Position numbers and translations under genes: made by a program. From Bacteroidetes bacterium UBA6183 (GTDB lineage Bacteria > Bacteroidota > Bacteroidia > UKL13-3): a stretch of DNA of 30,153 nt. The notes below the pieces were generated by a model. It was not told where the DNA came from. It was given only the letters and a program-made list of their open reading frames with translations, and made no database searches. This document shows positions 7,758-15,463 of the stretch, piece by piece; position 1 is the first letter of the stretch; each line of letters starts with the position of its first letter. The stretch lies in assembly GCA_002422865.1 (NCBI GenBank), contig DITN01000040.1:33574-63726 (forward strand). The letters run 5' to 3'.

Positions 7758-8432
7758 ATGAAACAACTCATTACTATACCGCTTTTAATTGTAAGTTTTC
7801 TGGCAAATGCTCAACAAAATGATGTGAAACGTAAGCACGCATTTAAAACCAATATGCTCAGTGCCATTTACAATACACTAAATGTTAGTTACCAAAAACT
7901 AAATACCGATGGCAACTCTTTTTTAATTGGTGCATCATACATGGACTTTAATGATTTTGGAGATAATACATACACATACGATATGTATAACTACGTAAAT
8001 TACACCATGGTTGAAGGCGTTGCCTTAACCGGTGAATATCGTTTGCATTTTTCCGGTGAAGGTTTTCAAGGAGGGTATGTTGGCGGATTTACACGTGCCA
8101 TGTATTACCAACGAGATGCAATGAATACCCTATACGTTTATACAGGTCAAAATTCTACCACAAATCACATCAAAGAAGAATTTAACTATGTAAGTGCCGG
8201 ATTAGGTTTTGTTGTTGGATACCAATACGTGGTTAAAAACCGCATTACTTTTGACTTCTTTGGTGGCCCCGTATACCAGTATCTAATACATGAAGATAGA
8301 AAAACACGCAACGTAACAACAGGGGCATCACTTGACTCCCAAGATGCAACATTATTAGCAGAACGTATTCCGAATAGATACATAAGAGGTTATGGATTAC
8401 GCGGTGGAATTACAGTGGGCATATTATTTTAA
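7758..8432 (+). CDS. Predicted outer-membrane beta-barrel protein, second of three tandem paralogues
   Basis: This 224-residue protein has a signal peptide (MKQLITIPLLIVSFLANA) and a barrel-like mature part: FKTNMLSAIYNTLNVSYQ, YMDFNDFGD, GEYRLHF, GLGFVVGYQYVVKN and FFGGPVYQY. The C terminus IPNRYIRGYGLRGGITVGIL(F) is close to that of the third gene (IPNRYLKGYGIRAGITIGIA(F)). These two are therefore closer to each other than to the first copy. Function is unknown. The ligand, if any, cannot be read from the sequence. Confidence 0.8.
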   Translation: MKQLITIPLLIVSFLANAQQNDVKRKHAFKTNMLSAIYNTLNVSYQKLNTDGNSFLIGASYMDFNDFGDNTYTYDMYNYVNYTMVEGVALTGEYRLHFSGEGFQGGYVGGFTRAMYYQRDAMNTLYVYTGQNSTTNHIKEEFNYVSAGLGFVVGYQYVVKNRITFDFFGGPVYQYLIHEDRKTRNVTTGASLDSQDATLLAERIPNRYIRGYGLRGGITVGILF

Positions 8433-8443
8433 TAAATACCCTG

Positions 8444-9064
8444 ATGAAAAAACAAACACTACTTATAACAATGCTGATGATTGCCTGTGGTATATATGCA
8501 AAACCAAAGTTTCCCCCTTTAAAAAACAGCGGACTTAAGTTAAATATACTCAGCCCTATTTACAGTAACTTAAGTATCTCATACCAACACTTACTTAACC
8601 CTTTTCGCTCTATACAGGTAACAGCGGCATATATGGATTTTAACGATTATGTGAATCAAAATGGTGATGATTTACGTGTACAAGGTTTTAGCATTACTCC
8701 CGAATACAGAATGAATTTTAATGGTTATGGGTTGAATGGATTTTATGCAGGTCCTTTTTTACGCTATATGGATTATCAAAAAACATATGATAACGGAATT
8801 AGCTACGAAAACTCCAGCTTTAAAAGCTTAGGGCTCGGTTTTAACATAGGCCATCAATTTATCATCAAAAACACAGTTCTAGTTGATTTATTTGCCGGAC
8901 CTGTATACCAGATTTTGGTGCAAGAAAAAGTGAACACATCAATATACAACCCGAATCCATTTTATTATAACCAGAACCCAGAATATTTAGCACAAAGTAT
9001 TCCCAACAGGTACCTGAAAGGTTATGGAATAAGGGCAGGAATTACCATTGGAATAGCTTTTTAG
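8444..9064 (+). CDS. Predicted outer-membrane beta-barrel protein, third of three tandem paralogues
   Basis: The 206-residue product begins with a hydrophobic signal peptide (MKKQTLLITMLMIACGIYA). It repeats the family pattern: LKLNILSPIYSNLSISYQ, AYMDFNDYVN, PEYRMNFNGYG, LGLGFNIGHQF, LFAGPVYQIL and a terminal GITIGIAF. It begins 11 bases after the second gene stops, and a terminator-like hairpin follows, so it closes the operon. It is unrecognised beyond being a small barrel of the kind annotated in Bacteroidota as DUF3575-like or outer-membrane-beta-barrel domain proteins; that family link is only a guess. Confidence 0.8.
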   Translation: MKKQTLLITMLMIACGIYAKPKFPPLKNSGLKLNILSPIYSNLSISYQHLLNPFRSIQVTAAYMDFNDYVNQNGDDLRVQGFSITPEYRMNFNGYGLNGFYAGPFLRYMDYQKTYDNGISYENSSFKSLGLGFNIGHQFIIKNTVLVDLFAGPVYQILVQEKVNTSIYNPNPFYYNQNPEYLAQSIPNRYLKGYGIRAGITIGIAF

Positions 9065-9085
9065 TTTTAATATCAAGCAGCAAAT

Positions 9086-9121
9086 AAAAAGGCGTCATGT
9101 TAATTAAACACGATGCCTTTT
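9086..9121. terminator. Shared bidirectional terminator between convergent genes
   Basis: AAAAAGGCGTC...GATGCCTTTT forms an imperfect hairpin with one wobble and one mismatch. On the minus strand it is followed by TTTTTATTT, and on the plus strand by a short T-run. It lies between the barrel operon and the S46 peptidase gene and can serve both. Confidence 0.75.
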
Positions 9122-9146
9122 CAGTATGCATAACAGTGGAGTTCTA

Positions 9147-11309
9147 TTATTTGACCATTGTCATTTCGTTTATTACATGGTTGGCTTTAGCTACTTTCTG
9201 CAATACCCATAACACATAACGGATATCAACTCCAACACTGCGGCTGTATGCTTCATTCCATGCGTAATCGTTTATGGTTGCAGTAAATGCACGGTCAAAA
9301 TTAATAGCAATGAGTTGACCTTTTGCATTCATAACCGGACTACCGCTATTACCTCCCGTTGTATCTAAATTATACAAAATATTAACTGGTAAATCACCCA
9401 AAGCCGGATGTATAAAGTCACCTAAATCGCCTGCAGCATAAAGTTCTCTGATCGCATCTAACAATTGGTATTCGGCTGTATCACTTTTTTCAATTACACC
9501 TTTAAGTGTGGTGTATGGTTTTGCATAAATACCATCATTAGGCGAGTAACCTTTAACATAACCATAAGTAAAACGTAAAGTAGCATTGGCGTCAGGTATA
9601 AACGAACGTTGTTTCCATTGTTGTTTTACTTCAACTAAGCTTGCCATCAACTGACTTAATTCTCCGTCACGTTTCTGATCTTCGGCATCAAATTTTTTCA
9701 TCTCCTCTCCTAACTCTGCTGCAAAGTTTACCAATTCATCATTGTATGATAATAAAGAAGCCAAATCTTTTTCAATCCAATCGTTAACTTCTTTATTGTT
9801 GTTAAGTTTTGATTTACTGTAAAGTTCATCAACTAACTTTTCTATATCAGCTAAAGAGGTACGACCTCCTAAAAGTTTTTTAACCGATGGCAACATGTTA
9901 TTCTCGTTAAATGTTGCTGCATCACTAAACATTTTTATCATGGCCAATTTATCCAAATTCGCATCGTATCGGCCTAATGATTTACTCAGCTCTTTTTTAA
10001 TGTTGGCTTGTTGCGAAGCAATGAAGTCTTTTTTTACATTATCATTAGGTAGCTTCTTGTAAACGGATTGGTAGTAGCTTAATGTTGCAGAGGTATGTAC
10101 CAAAGGCGAAACACTGTAAATTTGATCGAGCCACATGTTACGGTTAGCATACTTCATTAAATCGGAGTACAATTCATCAATACGCGGAATTACATTTCCA
10201 TATTTTGATTTTAGTGCAGCATTTGCATCAATGTATTGTTGTAATTCTTTTTCTTCTTCACGTTTTTTTGCACTTAAATTGGCACGTTTAAATCCTTGAA
10301 GTTTTCCTTTAAAGTTTTTGGCGGTGTTGGCTAAACTTTTAATACGTGCGGCATATTTAATATTTAATGCATAATCTTTTTTACCCAGCTGTTCCATTTG
10401 GTTTATTTGCCAATCAAACAAATTGCTGATGTAACCTAAAAAGTAGTTTTCATGGTACTCATAAAACCCGGCAGGTTGATGACGGTATGTACGTCCCGGA
10501 TATCCCAGTACAAAAATAAAATCGTTTTCGTTAGCACCTTTGGGATTTACATTTAAATACTTCACAGGTTTGTAAGGCACATTTTTCTCACTGTATTCAG
10601 CAGCGCTTCCATCGGGTGCAACATAGGCACGTAAAAAGGCAAAGTCGCCACTATGGCGTGGCCACACCCAATTATCTAACTCTCCGCCATAAGCACCAAT
10701 ACTTACCGGTGGTACATAAACCAAGCGCACATCCTTCAACAATTTATAACGGAATAACACATAGGTTTTACCGGTAAACATCTCTGATATTTCGCACTGC
10801 AAACCGGGATTAGCCTCGTTTTCCTTTTGCGTAACTACTTTTATATTTTCTGCAATTTGCTTTAATCGGCTTACCGCATCTAAATTTTGTGTTCCGTCAA
10901 GTACATCAGCAGAAACATCTTTATATGATGCTGTAATCTTACAAACTAAACCTTTAGCCGGTACTTCTTGTTGACGATTTTGAGCCAAAAAACCAAACTT
11001 GATATAATCGTTTTTTACATCACTAATTGCTTGCACATAACTAAATGCACAATGATGATTGGTTACTATTAAACCTTCATTGCTTAAAAAAGAACCTGTA
11101 CATCCGCCAACCCTAACAATGGCATCAATTAAGCTTGTTCCGCTTGGATTGTACAACTCTTGCGGGGTAATTTTTAAACCGGCTTTTTTTACATCAATAT
11201 TTTTGAGCTCCGAAAGTGGAAACATTCCCTCATCTTGCTTTTTTGTGGTGTGTGATGTGAGCACAGCACCAACGGCAAACAAGGAAACCAATAACATTAT
11301 TTTTTTCAT
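9147..11309 (-). CDS. S46 family dipeptidyl-peptidase, DPP11-like (Asp/Glu-specific)
   Basis: This exported serine peptidase removes dipeptides from N termini of peptides, probably in the periplasm, and feeds amino-acid metabolism. The 720-residue protein starts with a signal peptide (MKKIMLLVSLFAVGAVLTS). The chymotrypsin-type triad is visible: His85 in GLIVTNHHC, Asp222 in PRHSGDF and Ser655 in TTGGNSGSP. Known DPP11 enzymes carry Arg at position 673, while DPP7 enzymes have Gly there. Here the residue 18 after the catalytic Ser is Arg673 (NFDR), so cleavage after acidic residues at P1 is the likely specificity. The middle of the protein is the helical cap domain of the family. The gene follows an OmpA-type gene on the same strand with 52 bases between, and a TATTTTCG at 11331-11338 may give it its own promoter. 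Confidence 0.92.
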   Translation of the reverse strand: MKKIMLLVSLFAVGAVLTSHTTKKQDEGMFPLSELKNIDVKKAGLKITPQELYNPSGTSLIDAIVRVGGCTGSFLSNEGLIVTNHHCAFSYVQAISDVKNDYIKFGFLAQNRQQEVPAKGLVCKITASYKDVSADVLDGTQNLDAVSRLKQIAENIKVVTQKENEANPGLQCEISEMFTGKTYVLFRYKLLKDVRLVYVPPVSIGAYGGELDNWVWPRHSGDFAFLRAYVAPDGSAAEYSEKNVPYKPVKYLNVNPKGANENDFIFVLGYPGRTYRHQPAGFYEYHENYFLGYISNLFDWQINQMEQLGKKDYALNIKYAARIKSLANTAKNFKGKLQGFKRANLSAKKREEEKELQQYIDANAALKSKYGNVIPRIDELYSDLMKYANRNMWLDQIYSVSPLVHTSATLSYYQSVYKKLPNDNVKKDFIASQQANIKKELSKSLGRYDANLDKLAMIKMFSDAATFNENNMLPSVKKLLGGRTSLADIEKLVDELYSKSKLNNNKEVNDWIEKDLASLLSYNDELVNFAAELGEEMKKFDAEDQKRDGELSQLMASLVEVKQQWKQRSFIPDANATLRFTYGYVKGYSPNDGIYAKPYTTLKGVIEKSDTAEYQLLDAIRELYAAGDLGDFIHPALGDLPVNILYNLDTTGGNSGSPVMNAKGQLIAINFDRAFTATINDYAWNEAYSRSVGVDIRYVLWVLQKVAKANHVINEMTMVK

Positions 11310-11330
11310 GTAACAAATTTAGTTGAGCAG

Positions 11331-11338
11331 CGAAAATA
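11331..11338 (-). promoter_or_regulatory. Possible -7 element for the S46 peptidase gene
   Basis: On the minus strand this reads TATTTTCGCTG, one base from TAnnTTTG and similar to the other -7 boxes of the window. No clear TTTG lies 19-21 bases upstream, so support is limited to the -7 half. Confidence 0.3.
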
Positions 11339-11361
11339 CAAGATTGAATTGATAAATTGTG

Positions 11362-12630
11362 CTAATTCTCCAACACAAACTCAACTCTTCGGTTGGTTGC
11401 TCGCCCCTCTTCATTATTGTTATCAACCAAGGGTTTACTGGCTCCCAATCCTTTCCAAGTAACTCTGTTCGCTCCAATTCCTTTTTCAATTAAATAATCG
11501 GCACATGCCTTACTTCTGTTTTCGGATAGTTTAAAATTATGACCATCACTCGCTGTGTTATCAGTATGACCAAGAATACTCACCTTAAAGTTTGGATTTT
11601 TCTGAAGTACCAGAAACAACCCATCCAACTCACGCATTGCCTCAACACTTAAATTAAACTTGTTAGTTTCAAAGTTTACCGCATTTAATCGGTATGTTTC
11701 ACCAACTATAAATTCACTTGTAATGGACTTAACATGGCAAGTGCATTTTTTGTTATTCATAATAGGAGATAGACATAAATCATCGAAGTACGTTAGTATA
11801 TCTACTGTTTGAGTTGACTCTGATATCTGTTTATGTAAACTATCAATTGTTGGTTGATAAACCAACATCAAGCTATCATCGATAAGTTTCTTTTGATTTG
11901 ATAAAGCCAAAATTTTCTCGTCAATTTTTTTAAATAATTTCCTTGCTTTTCTTTCCGACCTAATTTTCGTATAGTCGGGTAATGGTGGATACAGCCTTAT
12001 AAAGCTATCTGCTATTTGTTGTTTGGTAACATTGTATGTTGTTTTGTATTCTGCCAAAGTATTCTTGGTAGCTTCAAGTGAGGTGATGTCATTTTTTTTA
12101 AAAAATTTCCCTATCACCAAAATTCGTTCGCCACCTTTTGCAATATACGTTTGTGTCAACTCAACAAAATCATCATAAACATTTGTATTAGTTAAAGGAA
12201 AAATAATTGATGGGGTTTGGTACAAGAAAGTTCGCGCAGAAACATTCGGTTCTTCCTCAAACCAACACCATCCCAATGATTCAATTATTTTTGCTTCCGA
12301 CTTATTTAGTGAAGGCATTTTAACTTTCATTTTTGCGCAATATGACACGCCCTTTTGTAATTGAGTATTCAATCTTACATACATATACTCAGCACCTCCC
12401 GATGTATTACCAACATGAAGCGCATTGGTGCTTTCTAGTGTAGGCACACCCCCAACAACAACCATTCTTGATGTATAATGATAGAAAGCGCCTTGAGGTT
12501 GAACCCAAAGATTAACTCGGCCATTGGTACTTTCTTCAAAGCCTGGGTTAGGTATTAAATTTTGTGCACTTGAAATAGTACTCGTTGCTAACGTATAGCA
12601 TAACCATCCAAACAAAATTAGTAAGCGCAT
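11362..12630 (-). CDS. OmpA-family envelope protein with N-terminal jelly-roll-like domain
   Basis: This 422-residue protein is predicted to link the outer membrane to peptidoglycan. After a signal peptide (about 1-22, ending SSAQ) comes LIPNPGFEE, the usual opening of a carbohydrate-binding-like jelly-roll domain in Bacteroidota surface proteins, covering about 24-190. A charged helical, probably coiled-coil segment follows at about 200-275 (RKARKLFKKIDEKI, KQISE). The last 115 or so residues are an OmpA/MotB peptidoglycan-binding domain with ILGHTDNTASDGHNFKLSENR and the GRATNRRVEF ending. No N-terminal lipoprotein Cys is seen. The ligand of the first domain is unknown. The gene diverges from queG and is followed by the S46 peptidase on the same strand. 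Confidence 0.87.
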   Translation of the reverse strand: MRLLILFGWLCYTLATSTISSAQNLIPNPGFEESTNGRVNLWVQPQGAFYHYTSRMVVVGGVPTLESTNALHVGNTSGGAEYMYVRLNTQLQKGVSYCAKMKVKMPSLNKSEAKIIESLGWCWFEEEPNVSARTFLYQTPSIIFPLTNTNVYDDFVELTQTYIAKGGERILVIGKFFKKNDITSLEATKNTLAEYKTTYNVTKQQIADSFIRLYPPLPDYTKIRSERKARKLFKKIDEKILALSNQKKLIDDSLMLVYQPTIDSLHKQISESTQTVDILTYFDDLCLSPIMNNKKCTCHVKSITSEFIVGETYRLNAVNFETNKFNLSVEAMRELDGLFLVLQKNPNFKVSILGHTDNTASDGHNFKLSENRSKACADYLIEKGIGANRVTWKGLGASKPLVDNNNEEGRATNRRVEFVLEN

Positions 12631-12690
12631 GAGGTCGTAAAATAATCAAATCCTTATGAAATATCGAACATTTTTAGCATGATATAATCT

Positions 12691-12698
12691 TATATTTG
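12691..12698 (+). promoter_or_regulatory. -7 promoter element for queG (TATATTTG)
   Basis: TATATTTG is an exact TAnnTTTG match, continuing as CTGAAC, and lies 6 bases before the queG ATG at 12705. No good -33 TTTG is visible at the normal distance. The transcript would be almost leaderless. Longer start calls at the TTG of this element (12696) are probably wrong. Confidence 0.5.
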
Positions 12699-12704
12699 CT
12701 GAAC

Positions 12705-13637
12705 ATGGTATTACGTCCATTAGATTATGCATCTGCTATAAAAACCAAGGCCAAAGAGCTTGGTTTTTTTGATATTGGTTTTAGTAAGGCCGGATTTTTG
12801 GAAACGGAAGCACCTAAGTTAGAAAATTGGATATTGAACAACATGCACGGCCAAATGGCTTACATGCAAAATCATTTCGATAAAAGATTAGACCCAAGGT
12901 TATTGGTTGATGGTGCAAAAACGGTGGTGTCACTTTTGTTTAATTACTACTCACCCCTGAAACAAACAGATACCACGGCACCAAAAATAAGTAAGTATGC
13001 TTATGGTAACGATTACCACGATGTGGTAAAAAATAAACTACATGAACTTTTAAATTGGATAAGAGAAAATATTGGTGAAGTAAATGGTAGAGCCTTTGTT
13101 GATTCTGCACCTGTATTAGAGCGTGCCTGGGCTGCTAAAAGTGGCTTAGGGTGGATTGGTAAAAACGGTAATTTAATAAATAAAGGCAGTGGCTCATTTT
13201 ATTTTTTAAGTGAATTGATCATTGATCTTGAATTAACACCTGACAACCATTTAGCCACAAATCATTGTGGTACTTGTACTGCTTGCATTGATGCTTGCCC
13301 AACACAAGCTATTATTAGCCCTTCTGTTGTTGATGGAAGCAAGTGCATCTCATATTACACCATTGAATTGAAAGATGCCATACCACCCGAGGCTAAAGGT
13401 AAATTAGATAATTGGATGTTTGGTTGTGATGTGTGCCAAGATGTTTGCCCCTGGAATAGATTTGCTAAAGCCAATACAGAACCTACATTTGCACCTAACG
13501 AAGAAGTATTAAACTTTACAAAAAAAGATTGGCTGGAGATTACAGAAGAAGTATTTAAAAAAGTTTTTAAAAATTCACCTGTTAAACGAACCAAATACAA
13601 CGGTTTGAAAAGAAATATTGACTTTATAGTAAATTAG
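12705..13637 (+). CDS. queG: Epoxyqueuosine reductase
   Basis: QueG reduces epoxyqueuosine to queuosine at tRNA position 34, the last step of queuosine synthesis, using cobalamin and two [4Fe-4S] clusters. The 310-residue product has the catalytic Asp133 in the FVDSAPVLER motif. The ferredoxin-type cluster ligands are Cys188, Cys191, Cys194 and Cys198 (CGTCTACIDACP), then Cys214, and Cys241, Cys244 and Cys248 (CDVCQDVCPW). The family-typical GLGWIGKNG is also present. Length and order match known QueG proteins, without the C-terminal HEAT extension of the E. coli form. It overlaps nothing. The next gene starts 7 bases later, so the two are probably co-transcribed. Confidence 0.95.
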   Translation: MVLRPLDYASAIKTKAKELGFFDIGFSKAGFLETEAPKLENWILNNMHGQMAYMQNHFDKRLDPRLLVDGAKTVVSLLFNYYSPLKQTDTTAPKISKYAYGNDYHDVVKNKLHELLNWIRENIGEVNGRAFVDSAPVLERAWAAKSGLGWIGKNGNLINKGSGSFYFLSELIIDLELTPDNHLATNHCGTCTACIDACPTQAIISPSVVDGSKCISYYTIELKDAIPPEAKGKLDNWMFGCDVCQDVCPWNRFAKANTEPTFAPNEEVLNFTKKDWLEITEEVFKKVFKNSPVKRTKYNGLKRNIDFIVN

Positions 13638-13644
13638 CACCCAA

Positions 13645-14829
13645 ATGACTTTGAATCGAGCAAAAATATACATTGTAATAGCATTAATTTTTACCATTGT
13701 AAATGCAAATGCACAATCAAAATTTGAGTACGGAATCAGAAGCACTTTAAATATGAGCACCATTGGAAGTCAGTACGGCAAATACAATGGTAGCGGCATG
13801 TACAGCATGGGTATTTTTGGGTCGAGGAACCTTAGTAACCTCATTACAGTAGCAATTGAACCTACCTACACACAAACAGGTTTTAAAGAAAAACAAAACG
13901 ATAGTCGTTATGTATTACAGCACCTGGACATTAACCTAAACACCTACTTTTCTGTTTTTGGTGATGATGCATTGAGGTTGTATTTGGGCTTACGTCCGGG
14001 TTTTTTATTGGGTTATAAAAGTGAAACCATTAAAGATGGGAGTTATGTAAAGTTAGATGCCACCAATAATACAAACAAGGCCGGGCAAGTTGATATGGGC
14101 ATAAATGCCGGTTTATCGGTGCAACTATCTCCTGTGGTTAACTTCGAACTTGGCTACTCATATAGCGCTACCAACAACAACGATAATACATTGATAAAAG
14201 GCAGAACATCAACCATAGAAATGACCCTGAAGTTAAATGCGGTTGATTTAAAACGATTAATTGATAGCAAAGAAATTACAATTAAAGAGCAAATTCAAAC
14301 CTACCAAAAAGGAGTACTGTTTGTGATGCTTCCTACCTTATCACAAAAAGATTTGGCCCGCTTAACCAATGAAGGGGATAGAAATTACACCATTAATGAA
14401 CTTAGGGTGCGTAATTTAAAAGTTATTGCCGAGTTTGTTCGCAACTACACATTTACACCGGTATTTTTCTTTGCAGATAGCAATGTAAACCAAATTATCA
14501 CTGGTAACTATGGTTCTATCTTTTTAAACAACAACTTGGAGGTTGATAGTACAATTAAAGCTCCGCAAACCACAAACTTTATGGTAGCAAGTTTTTGCAG
14601 CGACTTGTACAATTACAGTGATAGAATCAGCTATGGATTATTTGTGTATGATAACCAACTAAATCAGTTAGGCAAACCATACACTATACCGGGACAAATG
14701 TTCGGGTTGTATACCGATGGAGATCCCCAAAATTATTTTAAAACCAAACGTATTAACTACACCACCATGCCATTTGATAGAATGGTGCGTAAGTTTAACA
14801 GCCGTATGATCAGGTACGCAGAGTTTTAA
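13645..14829 (+). CDS. Exported two-domain protein: N-terminal outer-membrane barrel-like part plus unknown C-terminal domain
   Basis: The function of this 394-residue protein is not recognised. It has a signal peptide (about 1-24, ending NANAQ). Residues 25 to about 200 resemble a PorT-like outer-membrane barrel: YGIRSTLNMSTIGSQYG, GIFGSRNLSNLITVAIEPTY, DINLNTYFSVF, LGLRPGFLLGYK and NFELGYSYS. The remainder, about 205-394, is not strand-repetitive in the same way. It carries features such as QTYQKGVLFVMLPTLSQKDL, VIAEFVRNYTFTPVFFFADS and SDRISYGLFVYDNQLNQLGKPY, suggestive of a globular alpha/beta domain. It lacks a terminal barrel signature and ends RYAEF. The gene follows queG by 7 bases and meets the DUF3109 gene stop-to-stop. 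A role in envelope function is the most that can be said. Confidence 0.75.
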   Translation: MTLNRAKIYIVIALIFTIVNANAQSKFEYGIRSTLNMSTIGSQYGKYNGSGMYSMGIFGSRNLSNLITVAIEPTYTQTGFKEKQNDSRYVLQHLDINLNTYFSVFGDDALRLYLGLRPGFLLGYKSETIKDGSYVKLDATNNTNKAGQVDMGINAGLSVQLSPVVNFELGYSYSATNNNDNTLIKGRTSTIEMTLKLNAVDLKRLIDSKEITIKEQIQTYQKGVLFVMLPTLSQKDLARLTNEGDRNYTINELRVRNLKVIAEFVRNYTFTPVFFFADSNVNQIITGNYGSIFLNNNLEVDSTIKAPQTTNFMVASFCSDLYNYSDRISYGLFVYDNQLNQLGKPYTIPGQMFGLYTDGDPQNYFKTKRINYTTMPFDRMVRKFNSRMIRYAEF

Positions 14830-15399
14830 TTAGTCTTCTTTTAGCGCCTCGGCAATAGCATCTAACTCATTATACCAACCCTCGCCATAAGCGCGAACAA
14901 GGGGTGCTTTTAAAAATTTATAAATAGGGGTTTGATGTGTTTCTCCTAATGCACAAGCCGGCTTACAAATATCCCATTTGTGGTAATTAAGGGCATCGTA
15001 ATCACCAACCTTATTAATCCGTATTGGATATAAATGACAAGAGATTGGCTTTTGGAAATTTACCTTTCCTGCTTTCCATGCTTTTTCAATTCCGCACGAT
15101 AATGTACCGTTATCTCTTACCGCAAAAACACACTCACCTGTTGGTAAACAAGTAGTCACCAAGTCACCATCTTTATCTTGCTCACTTATTCCATTTTGTG
15201 CAATTACCTCCAAACCTTCCGGAGATAAAAATGGTGAAATAGCAGGTAGCAACTCGTTTATGGTATCAATTTCAGTCTCATTAACCGGAGCACCAAAATC
15301 GCCTTCTACACAGCATGCACCTTTGCACGAGTTTAAATCACAAATAAAATGTTTATCAAACAAGTCTTCAGAGAGCAGGGTATTTTCGTGAATAATCAT
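14830..15399 (-). CDS. DUF3109-family cysteine-rich protein
   Basis: This is a 189-residue cytoplasmic protein of the DUF3109 family (related in style to YkgJ-type metal-cluster proteins), whose biochemical role is not established. Cysteines are arranged as C20, C25, C29 and C30 (ICDLNSCKGACC), then CLPTGEC, LSCGIEKAW, PISCHLYP and DICKPAC, a pattern that suggests a bound metal or Fe-S cluster. No signal peptide is present. The start ATG at 15397-15399 lies only 13 bases after the ribosomal operon terminator. Its promoter must therefore overlap that hairpin, or expression depends on read-through from rplQ. The stop codon abuts the stop of the convergent gene with no base between. Confidence 0.85.
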   Translation of the reverse strand: MIIHENTLLSEDLFDKHFICDLNSCKGACCVEGDFGAPVNETEIDTINELLPAISPFLSPEGLEVIAQNGISEQDKDGDLVTTCLPTGECVFAVRDNGTLSCGIEKAWKAGKVNFQKPISCHLYPIRINKVGDYDALNYHKWDICKPACALGETHQTPIYKFLKAPLVRAYGEGWYNELDAIAEALKED

Positions 15400-15412
15400 A
15401 AGATATATACAT

Positions 15413-15443
15413 AAAAAAACGGCTAAGTATTACTTAGCCGTTT
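15413..15443 (-). terminator. Terminator of the ribosomal protein superoperon
   Basis: On the minus strand a 12-base perfect stem (AAACGGCTAAGT / ACTTAGCCGTTT) with a 3-base loop runs into seven Ts. It begins 20 bases after the rplQ stop and ends the fusA-to-rplQ transcription unit. Confidence 0.93.
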
Positions 15444-15463
15444 GAAATATTGTTAGTATAATA

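Noticed and set aside
9147..11309. HtrA/DegP-type protease for the large exported serine peptidase
   Set aside because: There is no PDZ domain, and the length, TNHHC, PRHSGDF and TTGGNSGSP motifs and helical middle match family S46.
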